Positions 1 to 8,720 of a DNA stretch of 64,000 nucleotides are shown here, one piece after another. The notes beneath the pieces are model-generated. The model was given only the letters and a program-made list of their open reading frames with translations, ran no database searches and was not told the origin of the DNA. The position numbers and the translations under genes were made by a program. How positions within the stretch are numbered: position 1 is the first letter of the stretch; each line of letters begins with the position of its first letter. Source of the DNA: Leisingera sp. ANG-M7 (GTDB lineage Bacteria > Pseudomonadota > Alphaproteobacteria > Rhodobacterales > Rhodobacteraceae); NCBI RefSeq assembly GCF_000813965.1, contig NZ_JWLI01000025.1:1-64000 (forward strand), read 5' to 3'.

Positions 1-1201
1 CCCCCGCCCCCAGGGTCAGAGACGCCCCGCTTGCGTTGCTGATCGTCTCCGCCTCCAGCGACCCCCCGTCCCCGACAGAGACTACGCCACTGTTGCTCAA
101 CGCGCCGCTGCCGCCGGCGGAACTGGACACCGTCACCGCGGATCCGGCTTCCAGAACCAAACCGCCGCTTGCTGACGCATTGGTCAGCCCGCCCACGGTG
201 GACCCGGCTGCACTGTCAAACGTCACCAGCGCATCCGGTGAGACCGATACGGATTGCGAGGCCAGGCTGCCGGTCACAGTCAGGCTGCCGGACTGGACAT
301 CCGTTGCCCCCGTGTAAGAGTTTTCCGCCGCCAAGGTGACTTCCCCGCCTGCGACAGCCAGTCCGCCAGTGCCGGAGATTTCACCGTCAACCGAGGAGGT
401 TCCGGAGGTCAGCGTCAGACTGCCGGGGCTGAGCGTCACCGTGCCTGCACCGTTAAGGCGGGCGATGCTCTCATCACCGCCCAGCGAAACAGCGCCCTCG
501 TTGCTGAGTTCAGTTCCTGCCGCCAGCGCGCCGCCATCGGTGGATAGGCTTGCTCCGGACGCCACGCTCACTGTTTCCGATGCCAGACTGCCGGTCACAG
601 TCAGGCTGCCGGATTGCACCGTGGTGCTGCCGGAGTAGGTATTGCTGCCTGAAAGCGTGACATCCCCTTCGCCAATGGCTTCCACCGTCAAAAAACCGCT
701 GCCGTCCTCAAGGGAACCGGAGAAGTCCGCTTCGGTGCCGCTTGCCGCGTTGATGGAGAGCGCTGCCGCGCCAGTACTGTTGATGCCGGCCGCTGCGGAG
801 AAATCAGCATCCAGTGTCAGCTCCGCACTGCCGTCCAGTTGCAGCACCATATCATCAGCCAGCACATCGCCGGCAAAACTGCCGCCGTAGGTCAGGCCGG
901 CATCGGGTCCGTCCAGCACCAGGGTGCCACCGGAAAGCTGGGCCTCGGATTGGATGTCTACCGAATTGGCCGTGTAGCTGGTGGTGGAGCCGTCGCCGTT
1001 TCTGAGCAGGATGGTTTCCGGTGCGCTGCCGCCAGAAATTTCAGCCGACGCAGAGCTGGAATCGGGCACTGTGCCAGCGTCCCAGTTTCCGGCTTCCCCC
1101 CAATTGGCGGTTCCATTGCCGTTGGTCCAGGTCTGCGACACCGCAGGGCAAGCCATCATCCCTGCGTAGATTGCAGTGGTTCCGAGCAGAAGAATGCGCA
1201 T
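1..1201 (-). CDS. Autotransporter-type adhesin, N-terminal part (C-terminus beyond the left edge)
   Basis: An open frame begins at the ATG at 1201 and runs off the window edge, about 400 codons visible. The protein starts with a signal peptide (MRILLLG... ending near AVSQ), then TWTNGNGTANWGEAGNWD, a motif common at the start of autotransporter passenger domains. It continues as a Gly/Ser/Thr-rich beta-helix with repeats of the form LSGSNTYSGSTTVQSGSLTVTG and LAAENSYTGATDVQSGSLTVTG, matching the autotransporter-associated beta-strand repeat family. Such proteins are exported through their own C-terminal beta-barrel, which is not visible here, so type V secretion is inferred. The two repeat units (about 410-330 and 690-600) share near-identical VQSGSLTVTGSLAS segments, suggesting recent internal duplication. 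It is divergent from the PAAR gene. The specific ligand is unknown. Confidence 0.85.
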   Translation of the reverse strand, partial: MRILLLGTTAIYAGMMACPAVSQTWTNGNGTANWGEAGNWDAGTVPDSSSASAEISGGSAPETILLRNGDGSTTSYTANSVDIQSEAQLSGGTLVLDGPDAGLTYGGSFAGDVLADDMVLQLDGSAELTLDADFSAAAGINSTGAAALSINAASGTEADFSGSLEDGSGFLTVEAIGEGDVTLSGSNTYSGSTTVQSGSLTVTGSLASETVSVASGASLSTDGGALAAGTELSNEGAVSLGGDESIARLNGAGTVTLSPGSLTLTSGTSSVDGEISGTGGLAVAGGEVTLAAENSYTGATDVQSGSLTVTGSLASQSVSVSPDALVTFDSAAGSTVGGLTNASASGGLVLEAGSAVTVSSSAGGSGALSNSGVVSVGDGGSLEAETISNASGASLTLGAG

Positions 1202-1530
1202 GTTTGAATACCGCTTTAAGATAAAAATTCAATCGGGGGTCGCAAGCAGATAGCTTTGTCAAATGCGCGCAAAATGCAATTTAAGCACGAGAAGTCAACT
1301 GGACATGGCGGGGAGATTTACAAAATATTCACCCTTCCACACGCAGGAGACGGTTGTTATTCTCCCCGCAGAATCTCCACAAGCTATTATGATAAAAGAT
1401 GTATTCCAAAGACGGCTCAAAAAGCAGAGCGGCCGGAGAATAACTGCTTCAGCGCACAGGGTCAAAAAAGGCGCAATCTAAAGGCGTTTTACATAGCCCA
1501 AAGTCGGCCCGAAACCAACAGGAGAACGCA
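1202..1530. other. Intergenic region between adhesin and PAAR gene
   Basis: About 330 bases, more AT-rich than the flanking genes, separate two divergent genes, so promoters for both are expected here. I see no convincing -35/-10 pair, no strong inverted repeat and no plausible coding frame. A ribosome binding site (aggag) lies just ahead of the PAAR start at 1531. Confidence 0.5.
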
Positions 1531-1830
1531 ATGCCAGCGGCAACCCGCAAGGGTGACATAGGATCAGGGCACGGCTGCCATTTCCCGCCCTCCCCGGCCA
1601 CGGGCTGCTCGGAAGACGTCTTCGTCAACAGCCTCGGCGCTGTGCGTCAAGGCGACGCTTATGCCGACCATGGTTGCGGCGTCTGCCCAGCCCCTGCCCA
1701 TGGGCGCAGCTTGTCCGGCGGTTCCGGGAGCGTGTTCATCAATGGCAAACCTGCAGGCCGGATCGGCGACGCCATCGATTGCGGCGGTGCAGCTGAGACA
1801 GGGTCGGGAAACGTGTCTTTCGGCGGCTGA
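1531..1830 (+). CDS. PAAR-domain type VI secretion tip protein
   Basis: A 99-residue protein that is almost entirely one PAAR domain: KGDIGSGHGCHFPP near the start, then GCSEDVFVNSLGAVRQGD, YADHGC and GSGSVFINGKPAGRIGDAIDCGG. PAAR proteins form the sharp cone on the VgrG spike of the type VI secretion system (T6SS), with His/Cys residues binding a metal. The size is typical of a stand-alone PAAR without an attached toxin domain. A good Shine-Dalgarno (aggag) precedes the ATG. It is the first gene of the T6SS run; no VgrG gene accompanies it in this window. Confidence 0.9.
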   Translation: MPAATRKGDIGSGHGCHFPPSPATGCSEDVFVNSLGAVRQGDAYADHGCGVCPAPAHGRSLSGGSGSVFINGKPAGRIGDAIDCGGAAETGSGNVSFGG

Positions 1831-1909
1831 AACCACCACCCCCAAAAATCGCTGCCGTACGCCTCCCCAAGCGCGGCGGGAACCCCAAACATCCGGATGA
1901 TCAGACAAA

Positions 1910-2539
1910 TTGACCCCGAACAGCCACGAAAAGACACCCCCGGCAGGGCTGCCATACAGTGGCGGCGACGACGGTGAGAAGACGCAGCCGCCTATATCCG
2001 CCTTGCGGTTCGACACGCCTTACGCCCTTTATCAGAGCATGCCTCAACTCAGCCGCCTGATCCAGAACCGGCCCCAGGAGCAGGAGGACGGGCTCGCCTT
2101 TCTCATGCGGCTGCGCGCCTCAACCACACCCGAGGATGCCGTGACCTTCACTGCCTTTGCCGCGCAGCCCAAAATGGCAGTCTGGTGGGGCTACGAATGC
2201 ATGCGGCTCGCAGCTGACCTGATAAGCGAGGATGACCGGCGCATGATGGAACTGGTGGCAACCTGGACAACATATCCGGATGACGAAAACCGCTTCCGTG
2301 CCGCCCGGGCGGCACTGTACGCTCCGGTGCGCAGCCCGGCAGTGTTTCTTGGGCTGGCGGTTGCTTGGTCCGGCGGAGCAATCGCGCCGAATGACCCCGC
2401 ACCGGTGCCGGAACACCGCGCGCCGCGGGCGGTGAATTCCGCGGTGCTGTCCTGCCTGAGCAAGGCCGCCCTGTCAGACCGGCCGGTGCGGCTGGCACGT
2501 TTCATCGATTTGGCCGCGCCTCTGTTCCGCACCTACTAA
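1910..2539 (+). CDS. DUF6931-like T6SS-associated protein
   Basis: 209 residues with no signal peptide or membrane segment. The central stretch (FTAFAAQPKMAVWWGYECMRLAADL) with its AVWWG signature, followed by an Ala-rich helical C-terminus, resembles the DUF6931 proteins found in alphaproteobacterial T6SS loci. This family assignment is from memory of the motif and is moderate. The function is unknown. The likely start is the TTG at 1910; an ATG at 2038 would remove about 43 N-terminal residues. Its position between PAAR and the FHA gene, same strand, supports a T6SS accessory role. Confidence 0.6.
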   Translation: MTPNSHEKTPPAGLPYSGGDDGEKTQPPISALRFDTPYALYQSMPQLSRLIQNRPQEQEDGLAFLMRLRASTTPEDAVTFTAFAAQPKMAVWWGYECMRLAADLISEDDRRMMELVATWTTYPDDENRFRAARAALYAPVRSPAVFLGLAVAWSGGAIAPNDPAPVPEHRAPRAVNSAVLSCLSKAALSDRPVRLARFIDLAAPLFRTY

Positions 2540-2592
2540 GCCCGCCGAACGCCCGGCACGCGTTTCTGAAACCACCGAATACAGATCAGGCC

Positions 2593-3846
2593 ATGACGCT
2601 GACATTGAGACTGGAAAACTTCGACCTGCTGGAAAATGGCGGTCCGGTCTGGATCACCCTGGACGGCCATGGCGCCAGTGCCGGGCGCAACAAGTCGATG
2701 GACTGGGTGCTGCCCGACGCAACCCGGCACGTCTCCGGACATCATTTTGACATCAGTTACCGCGATGGCTGCTATTGGCTGACGGACGTGTCGACCAACG
2801 GCACATTTCTGCAGGGACAGCCGCACAGGCTGCAAGGCCCGCTGCATCTGCGCGGCGGCGAGCGGCTGATCGCCGGCCATTATGTGATTGCCGTAGAAAC
2901 CGGCGCCACTGCCCCCATTGCGCAATCGCGGGCCGACGAAGACGCCGATCCCTGGGATCTGGGGGTACTGGCAGGCGCACCGGTGAATCCGCTGCCGCAC
3001 CGGGCTGCCGGCTCCAGGGCCTTCGACGATGCGGCGCAGCAGTTCCTGCAATTTGCGCCGCCCGCATCTGGCCCGGCTCATCCACCGCAGGCCGCCGGGC
3101 GTCCAGCAGCTGGTCCGGACGGCTATTCTCCGGTCGCGCCAGTCCCCATGCCATCCCCAGGGTCGCCGGCGCCCGCACCGCCGCTTGAGGCGCCTGCACC
3201 GCTGCCCCGGCCCGTTCCCACAGGCGCCCCCGCTGCCGCACCCGCTCCCGCGGCTGCGCCCGGTCCAGACATTCTGCTCGCCTTCTGCGAGGGAGCCGGA
3301 CTGGACCCCGGCCTGGCGCAAAGCGCCGACCCGGAACAACTCGCCCGCTCAATGGGCCAGGCGCTGCGCGGGTCGGCCGGAGAAATCATGCGGATGCTGC
3401 AGGACCGGGCCAGCGTCAAGCAGTTCACCAAGGGCGGCGAGCGCACCATGCGCAATGCCCAAGGCAACAATCCCCTGAAGTTCCTGCCGGATGCAAACGA
3501 AGCGCTGGATGCAATGTTCCTGAACCCGCGTGAAGGCTTCATGGAGGGACCGGAGAGTCTTGCCGCTGCCCTTGCGGATCTCCGCAGCCACCAGCAGGCG
3601 GTCTTTGCAGCCCTGCAGCCAGCGCTTGCAGCCGTCTTGCAGGGCCTCGCGCCGGAAGAGATCGAAGCTGCCGCCGGCGGCTCCGCTCTGCTGGGTGGCA
3701 GCCGCCGCGGAAAACTGTGGGAGAGCTATGTGGACCGCTGGGACGAGAAAGCAGCGGAAGCCGAACACGGGATGCTGGACGTCTTCCTGAAAGCCTTTGC
3801 GCAGGCCTATCACGAGGCCGCGCAGCAAAATGGGAAATTCGACTGA
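2593..3846 (+). CDS. tagH: T6SS FHA-domain scaffold protein TagH/Fha
   Basis: 417 residues. The N-terminal ~100 residues form an FHA fold: GRNKSMDW, the RHVSGHHFDI core and STNGTFLQG, the phosphothreonine-binding signature. A long Pro/Ala-rich linker (about residues 170-235) follows. The C-terminal part has LKFLPDANEALDAMF and FMEGPESLAAAL motifs characteristic of T6SS FHA proteins. In characterised systems Fha proteins respond to Thr phosphorylation (PpkA/PppA) and promote assembly. No kinase or phosphatase gene is present here, so phospho-control cannot be asserted. It lies upstream of tssA in the same operon-like run. Confidence 0.88.
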   Translation: MTLTLRLENFDLLENGGPVWITLDGHGASAGRNKSMDWVLPDATRHVSGHHFDISYRDGCYWLTDVSTNGTFLQGQPHRLQGPLHLRGGERLIAGHYVIAVETGATAPIAQSRADEDADPWDLGVLAGAPVNPLPHRAAGSRAFDDAAQQFLQFAPPASGPAHPPQAAGRPAAGPDGYSPVAPVPMPSPGSPAPAPPLEAPAPLPRPVPTGAPAAAPAPAAAPGPDILLAFCEGAGLDPGLAQSADPEQLARSMGQALRGSAGEIMRMLQDRASVKQFTKGGERTMRNAQGNNPLKFLPDANEALDAMFLNPREGFMEGPESLAAALADLRSHQQAVFAALQPALAAVLQGLAPEEIEAAAGGSALLGGSRRGKLWESYVDRWDEKAAEAEHGMLDVFLKAFAQAYHEAAQQNGKFD

Positions 3847-3940
3847 ACTGTCACCCTTGACGACATGTTAAAGTTGATTAAGTTCAGCGCAGATTTAAAC
3901 AAGACAATAACTTCTGGTTGATTTTGGACAGGATTGATTG

Positions 3941-5293
3941 ATGCACAGCAGCGCAATTGCCGCGCCCCTGTCCGTTAGTGCCCCCTGCGGGCCGGACCTG
4001 AACGCCAGCTTTGACCCGGAGTACGAGGAATACTATTTCGGCGCGGTCGGGCGCCTGCCCGGCTTCTACATGCAGCCCGGTGTCGAGCGCCCTGACGGCA
4101 GCCGTTCCCCGGACCGGATTTTCGACCCCAAGGATGTTGACCACCGCGCGGAGAAACAGGCGCTGGATGCGCTTCTGGCGCGCAGCCGGGATCTGCGCCT
4201 GCTGGTGCTGCAAGCGCAATGGGATGCGCTGGCCGGACGCCGCAGCGATCTGGCCGGCACCATCGAGACCATCGCCGACCTGCTGGAGCAGTACCCCGCG
4301 GAGGCGCATCCCGCATTGGATGACGGCGGCTCGGAACGCCGGGATGCGATCAATGACCTGAACCAGCCCGCGACAATGGTGCAGCCGCTGATGTTCATGG
4401 GGCTGGCAGGCACCACCGAAGTCACCCTGCGCAAGATCCGCGCCGCCAATGGCAGCGCCGCACCGCTGCAGCATGAAACCGATCTGGAGCTCAAACCGCT
4501 TCAGGACACCCTTGCCGCGCCTGCCAATGCCAGCAAGGTCAGCGCCTGCCACCAGGATTTCACCCGCATCTCCAACGCGCTGAACCGGATTGAAATTTCC
4601 TGCAAGAACAACGCGGAAAGGCCGTTCGCACCCAGCTTCGACCAGCTGCGCGCGGTGGTCTCCGAGATCCTGCAAACACTCGCCGAGGCCCGCCCGGAAC
4701 TGAAGGCCGCGGAGGCTGACCCCGCTCCGCCAACAGAGACCGCAGCGGAGGAGCCGGCCAAGCCCGCCCTGCAGCCGCCGCCCGTGCTGGCGGCACCTGA
4801 GCAAGCGCCGCCGCCAAGCGCAATCGTCAGCCATCTCCACGCAAGGCGCACACTTGAGGCCTGTGAACTCTACTACCGCAAGGCCGAGCCCTCTTCCGCA
4901 GCCTTGCTGCTGGTCACCCAGGCGCGCCTGCTGATCGGCAAGCCGCTGGTGGAGGCGCTGCGTGCTTTGCTGCCGGCCCAGGCCGACACCGCCGTTGTGG
5001 ATTTCGGCGCGCCGACCGGGTTTCTGCTGGGTGCCGGACGGCTCGAGGAGCTGAGCAACGCTCTGCCCGAAGGCGCCGGCACGGTGCCGGAGCTGCCCCA
5101 GGACCCCGGTCCGGAAACCAGAATCTCAACCGCGGCCCAGGCGGCCCAGGCAATCCGCTCTGTCGAGGAGTTTTTCCGCCGCAAGGAACGGTCCAGCCCG
5201 GTGCCGGTCCTGCTGCAGCGGGCGCAAAGTTACCTGGACAAGGACTTTCAATCACTGATTGAAGAACTTATACCGCAAGAAAAAACATCTTGA
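3941..5293 (+). CDS. tssA: T6SS baseplate/cap protein TssA
   Basis: About 450 residues. The N-terminal region contains the ImpA_N-type block: FDPEYEEYYFGAVGRLPG, then the segment around DWRDVDHRAEKQ-like positions and LAGTIETIADLLEQYPAEAHP. The C-terminal third (RTLEACELYYRKAEPSSAALLLVTQARLLIGKPLVEAL) is the helical domain that in TssA families helps sheath polymerisation. The ATG at 3941 is chosen; a TTG lies one codon upstream. The gene follows tagH after about 95 bases and precedes tssB, separated from it by a GC-rich inverted repeat. Confidence 0.85.
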   Translation: MHSSAIAAPLSVSAPCGPDLNASFDPEYEEYYFGAVGRLPGFYMQPGVERPDGSRSPDRIFDPKDVDHRAEKQALDALLARSRDLRLLVLQAQWDALAGRRSDLAGTIETIADLLEQYPAEAHPALDDGGSERRDAINDLNQPATMVQPLMFMGLAGTTEVTLRKIRAANGSAAPLQHETDLELKPLQDTLAAPANASKVSACHQDFTRISNALNRIEISCKNNAERPFAPSFDQLRAVVSEILQTLAEARPELKAAEADPAPPTETAAEEPAKPALQPPPVLAAPEQAPPPSAIVSHLHARRTLEACELYYRKAEPSSAALLLVTQARLLIGKPLVEALRALLPAQADTAVVDFGAPTGFLLGAGRLEELSNALPEGAGTVPELPQDPGPETRISTAAQAAQAIRSVEEFFRRKERSSPVPVLLQRAQSYLDKDFQSLIEELIPQEKTS

Positions 5294-5317
5294 AGTAGCA
5301 AAATAGACATTTGATCC

Positions 5318-5381
5318 GATCGAAGGCCCCGCCCCGTTATTGGCATTCCAGCGTCAGCTGAAAGCGCGGGCCCCTTCGATC
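5318..5381. promoter_or_regulatory. Inverted repeat between tssA and tssB
   Basis: GATCGAAGGCCCC at 5318 is mirrored by GGCCCCTTCGATC ending at 5381, giving a 9-bp perfect outer stem with a GC-rich imperfect extension and a loop of about 28 bases. There is no T-run after it, so it is not a standard intrinsic terminator. It sits immediately upstream of the tssB ribosome binding site (cgggag). It could be a processing site, attenuator or dyad operator. Confidence 0.5.
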
Positions 5382-5404
5382 AGCACGTAACGGGAGTAGC
5401 ACTC

Positions 5405-5926
5405 ATGGCCTCAGATTCAGGCTCCAGCTTTATCAAACGCAACCGCCCTCCGCGCGTGCAGATCCAGTACGAAGACCCGTTCGACAGCGAGCAGATGATT
5501 GAACTGCCCTTTGTCATGGGGGTGATGTCGGATCTGTCGGGCAACAATCCGGGGGTCGAGAAGGACGCGGTCGAGGAGCGCGCCTTTGCCGATGTGACCA
5601 AGGACACCATGGATGACTACATGGCGTCGATCCAGCCCGGCATGACCTTCATGGCGGAAAACCGGCTGGGCGGCGGCGGCAACGACAAGATCGGCATCGA
5701 GCTCAAGTTCGAAAACATGGGTGACCTGGAACCGGCGGCCATCGCCCGCCAGGTGCCTGCGCTGAAAAAGCTGCTGGAGGCCCGCGAACAGCTGGCCAAC
5801 CTGCAACGCTACATGGCCTCCAAGCCCAAGGCGCAGGACCACCTCAGGAAGCTGCTCGAGGATCCTGAGCTGATGGCAGCGCTGGCGGAACGCGCAGCAC
5901 AAGACGAAACCGGCGACGACGCCTGA
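5405..5926 (+). CDS. tssB: T6SS contractile sheath small subunit TssB
   Basis: 173 residues, the usual TssB/VipA length. It carries the family signature near the N-terminus (FIKRNRPPRVQIQYED), followed by ELPFVMGVMSDLSGN and later FENMGDLEPAAIARQVPALKKLLEAREQL. TssB and TssC together polymerise into the contractile sheath around the Hcp tube in the cytoplasm. It is followed by tssC after 36 bases, consistent with co-translation of the two sheath subunits. Confidence 0.95.
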   Translation: MASDSGSSFIKRNRPPRVQIQYEDPFDSEQMIELPFVMGVMSDLSGNNPGVEKDAVEERAFADVTKDTMDDYMASIQPGMTFMAENRLGGGGNDKIGIELKFENMGDLEPAAIARQVPALKKLLEAREQLANLQRYMASKPKAQDHLRKLLEDPELMAALAERAAQDETGDDA

Positions 5927-5962
5927 ACGCCGCTTGGGCGATAGACGGGAACGGTGATTACC

Positions 5963-7456
5963 ATGGATAACGAAGCACAGGTACTGGCAGGCGAGGCCCC
6001 TGCGGAACTGGATGAGCTGTCGGAGTTTTCCGACATCCTGAAACAGACCATCAAGCCGCGCAGCGACATCGCCGCCCGCGAGGTCGACAACGCGGTGGTA
6101 GCGCTGGTGCGCGAAGCGCTGGACGACCAGTCGGTTGTCGCCGATGACGTGATCGACACGGTCGATGCGATGCTGGCGAAACTGGACAAAAAGCTGTCCG
6201 ACCAGATGAACGCGATCCTCCACAACGAGGAATTCCAGCAGTTCGAAGCCAGCTGGCGCGGCCTGGCCTACACGCTGAACAACGCCGAAACCGACGCTTC
6301 GCTGCGGGTGAAGGTGCTGAACGTCTCCAAGAAGGAGCTGCAGGCGATGATGCGCCGCTTCCCCGGCGCCAAATGGGACAAGTCCCCGCTGTTCAACATC
6401 GTCTACGAGCAGAATCTCGGCACCCTCGGCGGCAAACCCTTCGGCTGCCTGATCGGCGACTACCACTTCGACCATTCCTCAGCCGACGTGAACCTGCTGA
6501 ACTCGATGGGCAAGATCTCCGAGGCGTCGCTCGCGCCCTTCATCTCCGGCGCCTCCCCAAACCTGCTGGGGCTGGACGAATGGAATGAAATCGCAGCGCC
6601 GCCGGATCTGTCGGAGATCTTCGAGACCCCGGAGTACGCCCAGTGGAACAGCCTGCGCGACAGCGAAAACTCGCGTTTTGTCGCCCTGACCCTGCCCCGC
6701 GTGCTGTCGCGCGAGCCTTACAGCCAGAACTCCAACTCGGTGGTTGAGGAGTTCAACTTCGAAGAGGAAACCGACGGCCACGCAGGCAACCAGTACGCCT
6801 GGATGAACTCCGCCCACGCGATGGCGGCAAACATCAACCGCGCCTTCAAGGAGCACGGCTGGACCGTCCGCATCCGCGGCGTCACCTCGGGCGGCGAAGT
6901 GGCCAACCTGCCGACCCATGTGTTCGACACCGGCGACGGCGCCAAGGATCTGAAGTGCCCGACCGAAGTGTCGATCACCGACCGCCGCGAAGGCGAGCTG
7001 AGCAAGGCCGGCCTGATCGGGCTGATCCACCGCCAGCACACCGACAAGGCCGTCTTCATCGGCGCCCAGAGCCTGTACCGGCCGAAAACCTATGTGGATG
7101 ACCAGGCCACCGCCTCCGACAACATGTCGTCGCGCATCCCCTATATCTTCGCGGTCTCGCGCTTCAGCCATTACCTCAAGGCGATGGTGCGCGACAAAAT
7201 AGGCCAGAGCCCCGATGTCTCCCAGCTGCAGCGCGACCTGCAGGCTTGGGTGAACAAATACGTGGCCGGCAACCCCGAAAGCGCCAGCGAGATGGAAAAG
7301 GCCAAGAAACCGCTGGCTGGCGCCAAGGTCGAAGTTGTCGAGGACGAGCTGAACCCGGGCTACTACCAGGGCAAGTTCTTCCTCAAACCCCATTTTCAGC
7401 TGGAAGGCATGGATATCGGCATGAGCCTGGTCTCCAAACTGCCCTCCGGGAAGTAA
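5963..7456 (+). CDS. tssC: T6SS contractile sheath large subunit TssC
   Basis: 497 residues, the standard TssC/VipB size. Family blocks are clear: FQQFEASWRGLAYTL, KWDKSPLFNIVYEQNLGTLGGKPFGCLIGDYHF, PRVLSREPY, and the C-terminal LNPGYYQGKFFLKPHFQLEGM. The ATG at 5963 is preferred to a GTG at 5954 because a ggga motif is about 12 bases upstream of the ATG but only 3 from the GTG. It forms the sheath with TssB and is the substrate that ClpV disassembles. Confidence 0.96.
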   Translation: MDNEAQVLAGEAPAELDELSEFSDILKQTIKPRSDIAAREVDNAVVALVREALDDQSVVADDVIDTVDAMLAKLDKKLSDQMNAILHNEEFQQFEASWRGLAYTLNNAETDASLRVKVLNVSKKELQAMMRRFPGAKWDKSPLFNIVYEQNLGTLGGKPFGCLIGDYHFDHSSADVNLLNSMGKISEASLAPFISGASPNLLGLDEWNEIAAPPDLSEIFETPEYAQWNSLRDSENSRFVALTLPRVLSREPYSQNSNSVVEEFNFEEETDGHAGNQYAWMNSAHAMAANINRAFKEHGWTVRIRGVTSGGEVANLPTHVFDTGDGAKDLKCPTEVSITDRREGELSKAGLIGLIHRQHTDKAVFIGAQSLYRPKTYVDDQATASDNMSSRIPYIFAVSRFSHYLKAMVRDKIGQSPDVSQLQRDLQAWVNKYVAGNPESASEMEKAKKPLAGAKVEVVEDELNPGYYQGKFFLKPHFQLEGMDIGMSLVSKLPSGK

Positions 7457-7505
7457 TTCGTTTCCGCTATTTGGAAGCGATGTTTAACGCCTCAAGGAGT
7501 TATTC

Positions 7506-8003
7506 ATGGCGATTGATTGTTTTTTGAAACTTGATAACGGCATCGTTGGCGAATGCCAGGACGATAAACACAAGGACTGGATCGACATCCTGTCCTGGGG
7601 CTGGTCGATGTCCCAGTCCGGCACCACCCACATGGGCGGCGGCGGCGGCGGCGGCAAGGTCGATGTCCAGGACATCCAGGTCACCAAATACGTCGACAAG
7701 GCGACCCACGACCTGATCAAGCGCTGCTGCTCGGGCGAGCACATCAAGTCCGGCCAGCTGGTGGTGCGCAAATCCGGCGGCACCGCGCCCGTGGATTACC
7801 TCAAGATTGATTTCGAGGATGTCCTGATCAGCAACTACCAGACCGGCGGCAGCAAGGACGGCCTGGACCGGGTCCAGGAAACCCTGACCCTGAACTTCCG
7901 CCGCTTCCAGGTGACCTACACCTTCCAGGAGCAGACCGGCGCCGCAGGCCCGGAAAGCCAGGCGGGCTGGGAAATCGCGGAAAACCGCGAGTGGGCCAAG
8001 TAA
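7506..8003 (+). CDS. hcp: T6SS inner tube protein Hcp (TssD)
   Basis: 165 residues typical of Hcp: AIDCFLKLDNGIVGECQDDKHKDWIDILSWGWSMSQS, a Gly-rich loop (GGGGGGG), then VTKYVDKATHDLIKRCCSGEHI and LNFRRFQVTYTFQEQTG. Hcp forms stacked hexameric rings that make the secreted tube and can carry small effectors. A strong aaggag site precedes the ATG. Two hairpins directly downstream probably separate hcp from the rest of the operon or stabilise its message, which fits the high amounts of Hcp usually needed. Confidence 0.96.
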   Translation: MAIDCFLKLDNGIVGECQDDKHKDWIDILSWGWSMSQSGTTHMGGGGGGGKVDVQDIQVTKYVDKATHDLIKRCCSGEHIKSGQLVVRKSGGTAPVDYLKIDFEDVLISNYQTGGSKDGLDRVQETLTLNFRRFQVTYTFQEQTGAAGPESQAGWEIAENREWAK

Positions 8004-8035
8004 GCCCGGACCAGACCGGTCCCAAACAAAGGATC

Positions 8036-8096
8036 CCCGGGCACAGGCTTGCCCGGGAATTCAGCTGGCGGCGCGCCTCCCCTTGCGACCGCCAGC
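8036..8096. terminator. Two tandem hairpins downstream of hcp
   Basis: CCCGGGCA (8036-8043) pairs with TGCCCGGG (8050-8057) around a 6-base loop, and GCTGGCGG (8064-8071) pairs with CCGCCAGC (8089-8096). Neither is followed by a T-run, so leaky termination or 3'-end protection of hcp mRNA is more likely than full termination. tssE starts 33 bases further on. Confidence 0.55.
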
Positions 8097-8129
8097 GTCT
8101 TGCAATGTTTCCAGATTCCAGGTGCAGCC

Positions 8130-8720
8130 ATGTCGCGGGGTGACGCCGACAATTCCGATACCGCCCGGCGCCCTTGGCAAGCCGGCAGAAAGGCCAAGAC
8201 CTCTCTGCTGCAGGTCTTCCGCGCCGCCCATCTGGAACATGATGCCCGCCGCAACCGCGGCAAGGCCGGTGACGGCACCGCGCAGTTGACAAAGGCGCGC
8301 AAGCAGCGCCGCTTCGGTGTATCCGAAAGCGAGCTGCGCACCCACCTCGAGGCCGATCTGGCGGCGCTGTTGAACACAACCCACCTGGAATCCGCTGTTC
8401 CGCTGGATGACGTGCCGCATGTGGCCGGTTCCATCGTGAACTACGGCTTCCGCGATCTCAGCAGCCTGGGCACGCGTGAGCTGAACACCCCCGCCGTTGT
8501 CGAGACCCTGCGCCAGTCGCTGCTGCGGTTCGAACCCCGTCTCATCCCCGCCAGCCTGGATGTGCAGATCCACGACGGTGACGGCCGCAAGCACCATCTG
8601 GCTGTGGTGGTGTCAGCCGAACTGATGGGCGATCCCGTCGACGTGCCGCTCGACTTCGATGCCGAGGTGGATCTTGGCGCAGGCAAGATGACGCTTTCCA
8701 AACTGCGGATGACTGCATGA
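8130..8720 (+). CDS. tssE: T6SS baseplate protein TssE (GP25-like)
   Basis: 196 residues from the ATG at 8130; the frame is open further upstream to 8049, but that part contains the hairpin sequences and looks non-coding. Typical gpW/GP25-like features are LLQVFRAAHLEHDARR at the N-terminus, LRTHLEADLAALLNTT, then VPHVAGSIVNYGFRDLSSL and LRQSLLRFEPRLIPASL. TssE is the baseplate wedge component that starts sheath assembly. It overlaps tssF by 4 bases (ATGA), indicating translational coupling. Confidence 0.9.
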   Translation: MSRGDADNSDTARRPWQAGRKAKTSLLQVFRAAHLEHDARRNRGKAGDGTAQLTKARKQRRFGVSESELRTHLEADLAALLNTTHLESAVPLDDVPHVAGSIVNYGFRDLSSLGTRELNTPAVVETLRQSLLRFEPRLIPASLDVQIHDGDGRKHHLAVVVSAELMGDPVDVPLDFDAEVDLGAGKMTLSKLRMTA

